DNA of 64,000 nucleotides. Origin: Dyadobacter sp. NIV53 (GTDB lineage: Bacteria; Bacteroidota; Bacteroidia; Cytophagales; Spirosomataceae). A model generated the notes under the pieces. It was not told the DNA's origin. It saw only the letters and a list, made by a program, of their open reading frames with translations, and did no database searches. Position 1 is the stretch's first letter. Each line of letters opens with the position of its first letter. Of this stretch, positions 36,775 through 45,184 are shown piece by piece. Where the stretch lies: the NCBI RefSeq assembly GCF_019711195.1, contig NZ_CP081299.1, positions 6,792,501-6,856,500 on the forward strand, written 5' to 3'. Made by a program: the position numbers and the translations under genes.

Positions 36775-37610
36775 TTAGTTAAAATCCCGGTTACTGTGAG
36801 CGGGCAAAAAATATCCATATTTTTCAAAATGCGGACGCCAGAAATTCAAATGCAGATCCCAGGCGTGGCATCCAAAAGGTAACTGGTTTTTTGTATGTTT
36901 CAGGGATTCTTCCGGATTATTTTCAAAGGAGAAAAACAGGGCTTCTTTGTAATCAGGAATTTTCAATCTTCTTTTTTTCTGTTTACTTCAATACTCCAGA
37001 AAGCGTCTTCATGAAATTTATATTCCGTTCTTTGAATATAAACCTCCATTTCAGACCGGAATTTAATTGACAGATCATAAAAAACCTGAACCCTGCGCAA
37101 TGAAAATCCTCCGTTTCCCACTACATTATCAAATTGCCTGTCACTGGGTAATCCGTATTTAAAAATATTGAAATAGGTGTAAAATCTTGTTTTAACCCGT
37201 GTTTTCCAGGCAGCAAAGTTGTTTAGATCTGGTATCCGTTTAAGCCAGGGTGCACCTATGTAATCATAACCTTTATGTGCCCACGTTTTTAGCTCGTTTT
37301 TAAATACAAATGCATCAAGCTGATGAATAAGAATGAATTCGAAACCCGGGAACCGTTGATAAAAATCCGATGAAAGCATTAATTCATTGTATCCCTGCAC
37401 ATTTTTAAAGTATGAATCGGCAAATGAAAGGATATCTGAAAACTGTTCATAATCAGGTATTTCTGATAAATTCAGAGATTGCGGTTTAATAGCAATGATA
37501 GGATATTCCGACAGAACTTTAAAGCACTGATCCAGCGATGTTCTTTCCAATACGCTTAACGATGTTTTGTAGAAAGGAACAACTACTGCAACAAGTTTTT
37601 TATCACCCAT
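36775..37610 (-). pseudogene. DUF5672 family (glycan-linked) gene with one frameshift
   Basis: Together the two frames give a DUF5672 protein of about 278 residues. The first part starts MGDKKLVAVVVPFYKTSLSV and carries GNGGFSLRRVQ and KFHEDAFWSIEVNRKK. It stops because of the seven-T run (36972-36978); one extra base joins RRLKIPDYKEALFFSFENNP and QLPFGCHAWDLHLNFW. DUF5672 proteins occur in capsule and O-antigen loci and are thought to be glycosyltransferases; that role is inferred. Both halves keep conserved motifs. Confidence 0.85.
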
Positions 37611-37627
37611 AGGTTATATGCTAATAA

Positions 37628-38572
37628 TTATTTGCTGTCGAGCATTTTAACAATGGATTCCAGGTGATCCTGAAAGAAAAAATCATATCCGTTTTCTCCT
37701 TCCGGAATAACATTGATAATATCAAACGAAGTTTCCAGTATCCTCGGGATTTTCAGCGATTCGGCTATCGAAAAGGGAAATGACTGGTTACCAATAAAAA
37801 ATTTGGCTCCGGCAATTATACCGGCCAGTTTCATAAAGTTATCGACCTGTATCCATTTGATGTCAGGAATCACTTTTTTGATATCGTTATATTCAGATTC
37901 GACACCGATAAAAACCAGGTTTTCATAGGAATTAAGAAATCCATAATTAATTGAATGATTACGGTATCGTTCACTTCTGGCGATTACAATGCTATTACTG
38001 AAAGTTGTATCTGGTTTGACAGAAATCCAGGCTTTCCAGAGCTGTGGATTAACCCCCGTAATGTAGCTGCACCAGCGTGCAATATTTCCCGTTTTCAAAG
38101 GAATGTTGCCGGAATGAAAATAGTCCATATCGATATGCACAGGCTGGTCAGTATGGACTTCACAAACATGGATATAGGCTTGGGAAATAAGCAGAGGGCT
38201 AAGCATTTCTGCCATGCGCTGATTAAGCTTTACATTGCCCATCGGATGATTTTTATAGCCCGACAATATAAGCGGCTTGCCCAATCTCAAATATAAATGA
38301 ATAGGGGCACCTGTTAATTCATGTATGCGTTTCAGCGTTGGCAACGCATAAATGATATCGCCTGCGTTTCCACTATGGCTTACGCTGATAAAACCGCTTG
38401 TTGTCGCAAATTCGCTGATTTTATCAATCGAGGTTAATCTGTTGAGGCCGGTTATAAACTTTGAGAATTCCTGTTGGTTATAATTGGCTAGTTCCCATTT
38501 GTAATCTTTATATAACGGACGGTTTGTATGTTTAAGCCATAGCTTTTCGAAAACATTCAGCTTTTTAAACAT
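37628..38572 (-). CDS. GT9-like (GT-B fold) glycosyltransferase-type protein
   Basis: 314 residues. A start HSGNAGDIIYALPTLKRIHE resembles ADP-heptose/GT9 enzymes, and the C-terminal FIGNQSFPFSIAESLKIPRI resembles their nucleotide-sugar site. The middle is poorly conserved. It likely acts in the surface glycan cluster; a true donor cannot be named. Confidence 0.75.
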   Translation of the reverse strand: MFKKLNVFEKLWLKHTNRPLYKDYKWELANYNQQEFSKFITGLNRLTSIDKISEFATTSGFISVSHSGNAGDIIYALPTLKRIHELTGAPIHLYLRLGKPLILSGYKNHPMGNVKLNQRMAEMLSPLLISQAYIHVCEVHTDQPVHIDMDYFHSGNIPLKTGNIARWCSYITGVNPQLWKAWISVKPDTTFSNSIVIARSERYRNHSINYGFLNSYENLVFIGVESEYNDIKKVIPDIKWIQVDNFMKLAGIIAGAKFFIGNQSFPFSIAESLKIPRILETSFDIINVIPEGENGYDFFFQDHLESIVKMLDSK

Positions 38573-38629
38573 GTCAACAGATTTTAGGATATTACCAGTT
38601 TATAAAGAACCGGTTAAAATTACAAGGTT

Positions 38630-40453
38630 TTAATCATTAAAAGTTTGCATGTCGATCAGCCTTTTGTAAAGGCCGTTACGCTGAAGCAGTTCGAGATGAG
38701 TTCCTTGTTCATTGATTTGCCCGTCTTCCAGCACTACGATCATATCAGCACTTTGAATGGTACTTAACCGGTGCGCAATAACAAGTGAAGTCCTGTTTTT
38801 CATTAAATTATTCAACGCTTCCTGAACCAGTTTTTCCGATTCCGTATCCAGCGCAGATGTTGCTTCGTCGAGCATCATAATCGGAGGGTTTTTCAATACA
38901 GCCCTTGCTATACAGATCCGTTGCTTCTGCCCGCCCGAAAGTTTCATTCCCCTGTCACCAATATTACTTTGATAACCGTGTTCGGTCTGAAGAATAAAAT
39001 CATGTGCGTTGGCAATTCTGGCAGCGTGTTCTACTTGCTCCTGTGTGGCATCAGGCAGGCCAAAAGCAATATTATTAAAAATCGTATCATTGAAAAGCAT
39101 GGATTCCTGGTTGACAACACCAATAAGAGACCAAAGCGATTCCATTTTTAATTTCCTGACATCAGTTCCATCAATTGTAACCCTGCCACTTTCTACTTCT
39201 GTAAACCTTGGGATCAAATCCATCAGCGTCGATTTTCCACCACCTGACGGGCCAACTAATGCAATTGTTTTTCCTTTTGGTATGGTCAGGTTGATATCTT
39301 TTAAAACAGTCCTGCCGGGATAAGAAAAGGACAGATTCTCCAGTCTGATCGAATGGTTGAAAGAAGTAATTGATACAGCGTCGGGTGCATCCGTTATCTC
39401 TGGTTTCTGGTCAATCAATTCGAGCACGCGCTCTCCGGCAGCCAAACCTGTGTGAATACCGCTGAAAGAATTTGTCAATGCTTTTGCCGGTTGCATGATC
39501 CTTGAAAAAAGAGCAATGTAAGTAACAAATTCAGGGCCTGTAAGATCAGACTGGTGGTTCAGAATGAGGGAACCGCCATAAAGTACTATGGTCGTAACCA
39601 TGGCCACACTAAGAGATTCAGATACCGGCCCGCTCAGTTGCTGACGACGTGCCATTTTACGGCCAAGGTCTGAGTACCTTACGTTTTCAGAATCGAATTT
39701 ATCTTTGATGGCTTCCGTAGCATTAAAAGATTTTATGATTTTAATACCTGAAAGTGCCTCATCCAGATAACTGATCATCAAACCGAACATGTGCTGCGCC
39801 ATTGTGGCCTGTTCTTTCAGCCGCTTTACAATTTTTGAAATTACAAATGCAGAAATTGGTATGACCAACAGTGCAAATATGGTCAGCTTAAAAGAGATTG
39901 AGAAAAGCATGAAAACATAAGCAGTCAGCTGTAATGGCTCTTTAAAAACAACCTGTAAAGTTCCTGTCACCGAAAACTGGACTGCACCGACATCAGAAGC
40001 AATTTTAGCGATAATATCACCTTTACGCTGGTTACTGAAATAGCCAACGTGCTGATCCATGACATTGTTAAATACTGATTTCCTAAGGTTCAGCAATGTA
40101 TGGATACGGAAATCTTCCATGATCCGCTGTGCGAAATACCTGAAAACGTTCCCAAGAATAACTGCTATGACAATGACGCCGCAAACAAACTTTAAAGCTC
40201 CGAATGGGCCATATGTAAAACTGATCTGCTGGGAAAAATAATTGAGGTACCCGGTAACATCAGCCCAGCCAGCCGGCTTTGTAAGTATAGTCGCATTAGC
40301 TGATCCGCTTGCAAAAAGTGTGGTAAGCAGCGGGGCGAGAAGTGCTAATTGTAATGTATTGAAAACTACTGCCAGTAATGTTAATATGACATAAGGAATG
40401 GCAAATTTTTCAATGGGTTTTGCAAAGGATAATAATCTGAAATAAGTCTTCAT
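38630..40453 (-). CDS. MsbA-like ABC transporter (fused permease/ATPase)
   Basis: 607 residues: six membrane helices in the first 320, then an ABC ATPase with Walker A GPSGGGKSTLMDL, signature LSGGQKQR, Walker B PPIMMLDEATSALD and H-loop VIAHRLST. Full-length half-transporter that works as a homodimer; MsbA-type proteins flip lipid-linked glycans or lipid A. Surrounding glycosyltransferase genes suggest a lipid-linked oligosaccharide or LPS precursor as cargo. Confidence 0.95.
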   Translation of the reverse strand: MKTYFRLLSFAKPIEKFAIPYVILTLLAVVFNTLQLALLAPLLTTLFASGSANATILTKPAGWADVTGYLNYFSQQISFTYGPFGALKFVCGVIVIAVILGNVFRYFAQRIMEDFRIHTLLNLRKSVFNNVMDQHVGYFSNQRKGDIIAKIASDVGAVQFSVTGTLQVVFKEPLQLTAYVFMLFSISFKLTIFALLVIPISAFVISKIVKRLKEQATMAQHMFGLMISYLDEALSGIKIIKSFNATEAIKDKFDSENVRYSDLGRKMARRQQLSGPVSESLSVAMVTTIVLYGGSLILNHQSDLTGPEFVTYIALFSRIMQPAKALTNSFSGIHTGLAAGERVLELIDQKPEITDAPDAVSITSFNHSIRLENLSFSYPGRTVLKDINLTIPKGKTIALVGPSGGGKSTLMDLIPRFTEVESGRVTIDGTDVRKLKMESLWSLIGVVNQESMLFNDTIFNNIAFGLPDATQEQVEHAARIANAHDFILQTEHGYQSNIGDRGMKLSGGQKQRICIARAVLKNPPIMMLDEATSALDTESEKLVQEALNNLMKNRTSLVIAHRLSTIQSADMIVVLEDGQINEQGTHLELLQRNGLYKRLIDMQTFND

Positions 40454-40567
40454 TTTTTATATTAAGGCTCTTTAAACAAGGGCCGTGAATCTTTAATACC
40501 GCAAAAAGCGGATACAAAGATTATTCATTCTGAGGTGCTAATAATAAAATGTATAATAATATTTATC

Positions 40568-41551
40568 TCAAAGCTTAATTACATGCTTGTATTTCAGCAT
40601 AATACGGATATTTCTAATCACATCAATGATACCAATCTCTGAATGATAACGTTTCATTTGGCGTTTAAATGAGTTCTTCTTTATCTGAAGCGCTTTTCGG
40701 TTTCTGAGAAAATCCATATATGCTTCCACTTTGTAAAATTGGAAAGTAAACAAGCTCAGCAATACGTCACAAAGCAAAATCTGAATATGCCACAGAGCCA
40801 GGTCCATGCCATATAAGTGCAGGAAATGCACATAATAGCGATTCCTGAAATGAATCTTTTTTATGGCTCTTTTGTGATTGTGGGTTTTGGTACTGGCCGA
40901 AACTTCATGCCTGCAGATGGCATTATGTTCATAGTAACATTTCCATCCCAGCCTCCATGCACGGATAGACAGTTCCTGATCTTCGCCATAATAAGGATTG
41001 AACATTTCGTTGAACCCGTTAATTGCTTTCAGTTTGCTTGTATCCATCAATGCTATGGCACCCGAAAGATAAAAAGTAGGCGTAAATGATTCGCGGTCTT
41101 CCAAACGGAAAAAATCACTCGACTTTATTTTACGTCCCATAATCTTAGGCGAACGGGCCGCTTCCCTGATCAGGTCATCATCCATTCCGATGATCCGGCC
41201 CATTACGCCAAATGTATCGTCCTTTTCAAAATATTTATAAAGCTTTTCAAAGTAGCCTATTTCCAGTGTAACATCCGTGTTAAGAAGGAATATCAGCTCG
41301 TTCTTCGCTTCTTTAATTCCCAGGTTACAGGTATTGGAAAATCCTGAATTGATTTCTTTCTGAATCAGAGTAATTTGGTTACCATATTTTTGCTGAAGAT
41401 ATGCTACAGAATCATCTGTTGAAGCATCGTCAATAACAATGATCTGGACATTGGTGCCCAGTGTTTTCAGTATATTCAGATTATGTTCAAAATATTTTTC
41501 GAACAGATGTTTTCCGTTATAATTCGGGATCACCACAGAGATGCTTCTCAT
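40568..41551 (-). CDS. family 2 glycosyltransferase (rhamnosyltransferase-like)
   Basis: 327 residues. GT2 motifs: ISVVIPNYNGKHLFEKY, IIVIDDASTDDS, INSGFSNTCNLGIKEAKNEL, IFLLNTDVTLE (DxD-type) and NPYYGEDQELSIRAWRLGWK, the last typical of rhamnosyltransferase-like members. The C-terminus is basic and probably sits on the membrane. First gene of the minus-strand glycan cluster, so the cluster promoter should lie upstream. Confidence 0.93.
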   Translation of the reverse strand: MRSISVVIPNYNGKHLFEKYFEHNLNILKTLGTNVQIIVIDDASTDDSVAYLQQKYGNQITLIQKEINSGFSNTCNLGIKEAKNELIFLLNTDVTLEIGYFEKLYKYFEKDDTFGVMGRIIGMDDDLIREAARSPKIMGRKIKSSDFFRLEDRESFTPTFYLSGAIALMDTSKLKAINGFNEMFNPYYGEDQELSIRAWRLGWKCYYEHNAICRHEVSASTKTHNHKRAIKKIHFRNRYYVHFLHLYGMDLALWHIQILLCDVLLSLFTFQFYKVEAYMDFLRNRKALQIKKNSFKRQMKRYHSEIGIIDVIRNIRIMLKYKHVIKL

Positions 41552-42488
41552 TAAGATTACAATTTAAGTGTACCGTAAAGTGTGTAACAGATAGTTATTA
41601 TACAGTTAGATTGTGTCGTAGTTTTAATTCCGGCCAACCGTGCATGCACACGTTCACATTTTATTTTGTCATTGCTTCCATGTATTCAAGCAGTGTACTA
41701 GCAATAACTGAACCATCAAAAATTCAGCAGCTTTACAATGAATACGCTTATTTTCACAAGTCTGTGTAAAAAGAGTTGTGTAATAGGTTAGAAAATAGTC
41801 AAATAAGGACAGTTTTAGGTTCTGCAATGATTAAAGTGCAAGAATAATTTTGAAGAGAATCAAAGGGGTTTAGAAACGGAAGACTTACCGGAATATACTT
41901 TTTTAATGTCATCTTAAAGTTACTTTATTAAAATTTGTTGATTTGATCCTAATTTAAAATTTAATTCAAACCAGAAATTAACGATTTAACGTAAAACGAA
42001 TGATACTTAATCTGGATTGTTACCCGAAATAATGTTTCCGCTCTGTACCAGACTTTTTGTATTAACTTTTAATATGACGTGAGAAGGTTCGAAATGGTTG
42101 TAAACTGAAGTAAAAAATTATTGATGTTTGATTTAATATTTTGAATAAAAATATTGAAAGCTCTGATAATCAATACGTGTGTTTTCTTTTAACGTAATGA
42201 ATTAAATTCATTCTGAGTAAAAATATTCTCAACGTTTATAGGAAAATTACTTTTGATAAATCAGATTTTGTATTAAAACTTCGTAATTAATATATCGAAA
42301 AACCTGATGTTTTGTTTAAAGAACAGATTTTAGCCAGTTAGTTAACCCTGGATCCTGCACAAGATACTGTTTTATACAGCAATTAGTTCGCTTAGTATTA
42401 AGTATGGTTATATTTCAACTTTTTGTAATTTCTGATTGTTGACTTAATTATAGCTTCTACAGACCAATCATCGTTTTAAAAAACAAGT
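41552..42488. other. long AT-rich intergenic region, no gene seen
   Basis: 937 bp between divergent genes, the longest gene-free stretch here. It contains a palindrome GTGCATGCAC at 41640-41649 and many AT runs. No protein-like frame, tRNA-like fold or strong terminator was found. It must hold promoters of the glycan cluster and of the DAC-like gene. The plus-strand frame at 41461-41769 overlaps the glycosyltransferase start and looks like chance. Confidence 0.45.
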
Positions 42489-43712
42489 ATGGAAGGTATT
42501 TTGAAAAATAATTGCATGAAACCATCGAAGATTACAATAGATAATTACGAAGGTTCAGAAATTGGTGATACAGTGCCGGTTACTACATATAAAGCGGCAC
42601 GTGCAGTAGCAGGGTTGGTTGCAAATCATTTTGATCGTCATCATACTTCGGCGAAGCGCCATTATGAGTATGAACTTGCTCCAAAACCAGGAGCAAGTAC
42701 CATTGAAACCATTATTGACACCACTTTTTGGGCGAGCCTGAGAAGAGAGGAGGGAAGGTCGCCGAAAGTATCTATTGCATTTCTGGCCCCGGAGGATGTT
42801 GAAAAACCATTGAAATTTGGTGAACGCCTTCCTTTTACAGCCAATAGTCTTACTAAACTGGCACCAGCTGTAGAGCGTTCCGGAATACATCTGGGAGTAT
42901 GGCAGGAAGGTAATGAAATGTATATTTGGGGCACTACACGTGTGATTCCGGGATTGTGTTTTGTACTTGAAGTCGTGGAACCCGGTATGTTGGTTATCAA
43001 ACACCGGAGGGTAGACGGCTTTGGAAAGTTTGTCAATGTGGCTGTTTTAAAAGGAGACCAGGTAAAGGTTGTTAATGAAGAAAGCGGGAAAGTACGCGAT
43101 TGTCCGTCTCTGATCAATTCAATGATGGGATTTGCATCGTCTTCCATTTGGAACGATTCACTTAATATTCTGGTACAGTTGTCGGTTTCTATGAGAGATC
43201 ACGGGCGCGGCGGAATTTTGCTGGTTGTTCCAGCCGGCAAAGAAGCCTGGCGGGAATCTATAATCCATCCGATTGCTTATGCCGTTGAACCTGCATTTTC
43301 GGAATTGGCAGAATTGCAGAAGCCGCATTCTGAGGATATTAATGCTGTTTTATGGCAAAGCAAGCTGAATGCCGCCATCTATAATCTGGCAGGATTAACT
43401 GCTGTTGACGGTGCTACTGTCATCAACGACAAGTATGAACTTATGGCTTTCGGGGCCAAAATAGGCAGATCGCCCAATGGACAACCGGTTGAGGAAATGC
43501 TTGTGACCGAGCCTATTATTGGAAATAAAGGAGTGATAGTGCATCCGGTCCAAAATGGAGGAACCAGGCATTTGTCGGCAGCCCAGTTTGTTCACGATCA
43601 GCATGATGCCATTGCCCTTGTGGCTTCACAGGATGGCCGTTTCACTATTTTCTCCTGGTCGGCCTGCGAAGGAAAAGTACAGGCGCACCGGGTGGATGCT
43701 TTGTTGTTATAG
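42489..43712 (+). CDS. DisA_N/DAC-like protein (DACNV-type putative nucleotide sensor)
   Basis: 407 residues, soluble. The C-terminal third resembles diadenylate cyclase (DisA_N) domains: TAVDGATVINDKYELMAFGA with DGA at 307-309, and GGTRHLSAAQFVHDQHDAIA with RHL at 360-362 where cyclases have RHR. An earlier block (MRDHGRGGILLVVPAGKEAW) fits the strand preceding the DAC core. The N-terminal 170 residues are unfamiliar. It resembles proteins labelled 'putative sensor domain DACNV', described computationally as DAC-derived. It may bind or make a nucleotide; loss of the second Arg favours sensing. An alternative start, MKPSK, lies at 42516. Stand-alone gene after a 937-bp gap. Confidence 0.75.
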   Translation: MEGILKNNCMKPSKITIDNYEGSEIGDTVPVTTYKAARAVAGLVANHFDRHHTSAKRHYEYELAPKPGASTIETIIDTTFWASLRREEGRSPKVSIAFLAPEDVEKPLKFGERLPFTANSLTKLAPAVERSGIHLGVWQEGNEMYIWGTTRVIPGLCFVLEVVEPGMLVIKHRRVDGFGKFVNVAVLKGDQVKVVNEESGKVRDCPSLINSMMGFASSSIWNDSLNILVQLSVSMRDHGRGGILLVVPAGKEAWRESIIHPIAYAVEPAFSELAELQKPHSEDINAVLWQSKLNAAIYNLAGLTAVDGATVINDKYELMAFGAKIGRSPNGQPVEEMLVTEPIIGNKGVIVHPVQNGGTRHLSAAQFVHDQHDAIALVASQDGRFTIFSWSACEGKVQAHRVDALLL

Positions 43713-43838
43713 AAGTACAGGCTGGTTACCCGAGGGGCACAGAGAAATGGGAAAGAGTGCCACAGAGGTTAATTTTAATGATTCTCTGTGGCTCTCTTTT
43801 TTCCTCTATGCCCCTCTGTGTAACCAACCCGTACTTCT
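43711..43838. repeat. 128-bp imperfect inverted repeat spanning two stop codons
   Basis: Arms of about 55 bp: AGAAGTAC at 43711-43718 pairs with GTACTTCT at 43831-43838; GGTTAC with GTAACC; AGGGGCA with TGCCCCT; GCCACAGAG with CTCTGTGGC. A loop of about 17 nt lies at 43769-43784. It begins at the TAG of the DAC-like gene and ends at the TAG of dinB. It could terminate both genes. Its size suggests a MITE-like or other intergenic palindromic element. Confidence 0.8.
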
Positions 43839-44940
43839 ACTCAAATAACTCCAGCTGCTCAGGATTTCTTGGTTTCCGAGGCTTGGTTTCTATTTCTCCA
43901 AAATTGGATAAGGAAATTCCTAGCAATCTCACTGTCTTTTCTTCCATATCCACTTTTTCCAGTAGCTGTTTCGAAGTTTCCAGAATCGTGTTAAAATCAC
44001 TGACCGGGTGAGAAAAAGAAATATTGCGGGTGATCTGGGTAAAATCGCTGTATTTTATTTTAAGGGTAATTGTTCTTCCTTCCAGTTTGTTTTTTTGCAA
44101 CCGGTTAAATACAGTAATTGCTATTTTATCCAGCTCTTCGTGCATTTCTTCGATAGTTTCCAGATCATGCATAAAGGTATCTTCAGCACCCAGCGACTTC
44201 GTTTCCCTATGCGTCTGGACTTCCCGTTCATCAATTCCTCTTACTATTTTATAATAAAAATGGCCAGTTTTTCCGAAATGTTTCACCAGATCGTTTTCAG
44301 AAAGTTTTTTCAGGTCAGCTCCTGTAAAAAGATTCATTTTTTTCATCTTTTCAGCTGTTACTTTCCCCACACCAAAAAACTTTTCAACAGGTAAGTCATT
44401 GATAAAACGCTCAATTTTTGAAGGGCCGATAAATGTAATACCGTCAGGCTTATTGATATCTGAAGCAATTTTTGCAACAAATTTATTAGTAGATATGCCG
44501 GCAGATGCAGTCAGATTCAATTCAGTTCTAATAGCCAGCCTGATCTGTTTGGCGATCTCCAATGCTGAACCAATTTTTAATTTATCACTGGTAACATCCA
44601 GATAAGCCTCATCCAGTGAAAGCGGTTCAATGATATCAGTATAACGTTGGAAGATTTCCCGTATACTTTTGGAAACCGCTTTATAAGCTTCGAATCGCGG
44701 GTATACAAATATAATATCCGGGCAAAGCTGTATGGCTTTTCGGGATGACATAGCTGATCGTACTCCAAATTTTCTTGCTTCGTAACTTGCCGCTGCTACC
44801 ACGCCACGGCCGTTAGGCGAGCCTCCGACAGCAATGGGTTTGCCTCTGTAATCAGGATTATCACGCTGCTCAACAGAAGCATAAAAGGCATCCATATCTA
44901 TATGAATGATCTTACGGACTGTCGTGGCGGGTTTTTCCAT
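43837..44940 (-). CDS. dinB: DNA polymerase IV (DinB)
   Basis: 367 residues, Y-family polymerase. Palm motifs: RKIIHIDMDAFYASVEQRD and PLSLDEAYLDVT supply the catalytic Asp, Asp and Glu. AGISTNKFVAKIASD, VEKFFGVGKVTAEKM and a little-finger domain follow. The C-terminus QLELFE is a canonical beta-clamp-binding motif. Performs error-prone translesion synthesis in the cytosol. Single gene; no recognisable LexA box seen. Confidence 0.96.
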   Translation of the reverse strand: MEKPATTVRKIIHIDMDAFYASVEQRDNPDYRGKPIAVGGSPNGRGVVAAASYEARKFGVRSAMSSRKAIQLCPDIIFVYPRFEAYKAVSKSIREIFQRYTDIIEPLSLDEAYLDVTSDKLKIGSALEIAKQIRLAIRTELNLTASAGISTNKFVAKIASDINKPDGITFIGPSKIERFINDLPVEKFFGVGKVTAEKMKKMNLFTGADLKKLSENDLVKHFGKTGHFYYKIVRGIDEREVQTHRETKSLGAEDTFMHDLETIEEMHEELDKIAITVFNRLQKNKLEGRTITLKIKYSDFTQITRNISFSHPVSDFNTILETSKQLLEKVDMEEKTVRLLGISLSNFGEIETKPRKPRNPEQLELFE

Positions 44941-45184
44941 ATCATCTACTTTTTTTGTATACCAAATTTTTTAAAGCCATTGCAATTTCAAAACAAATGA
45001 AACCACAGGGAAATTCAAGATAATAAAAGTTTGCCGGGTAAGCTTAGTTAATTAAAATGGAATTAAATCGGTCAGGTTCTGCATCATTTTTTGTCAGTTT
45101 TACGTAAGTATAAGTAATTCAGGAGCTGTCGAAATGTAACCAGCCGACAATCCTTTTGCCTAATGTTTATTCCCTGCTATTACA

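Noticed and set aside
41461..41769. Plus-strand frame at the start of the long gap
   Set aside because: Half of it is antisense to the GT2 gene and the composition is not protein-like.
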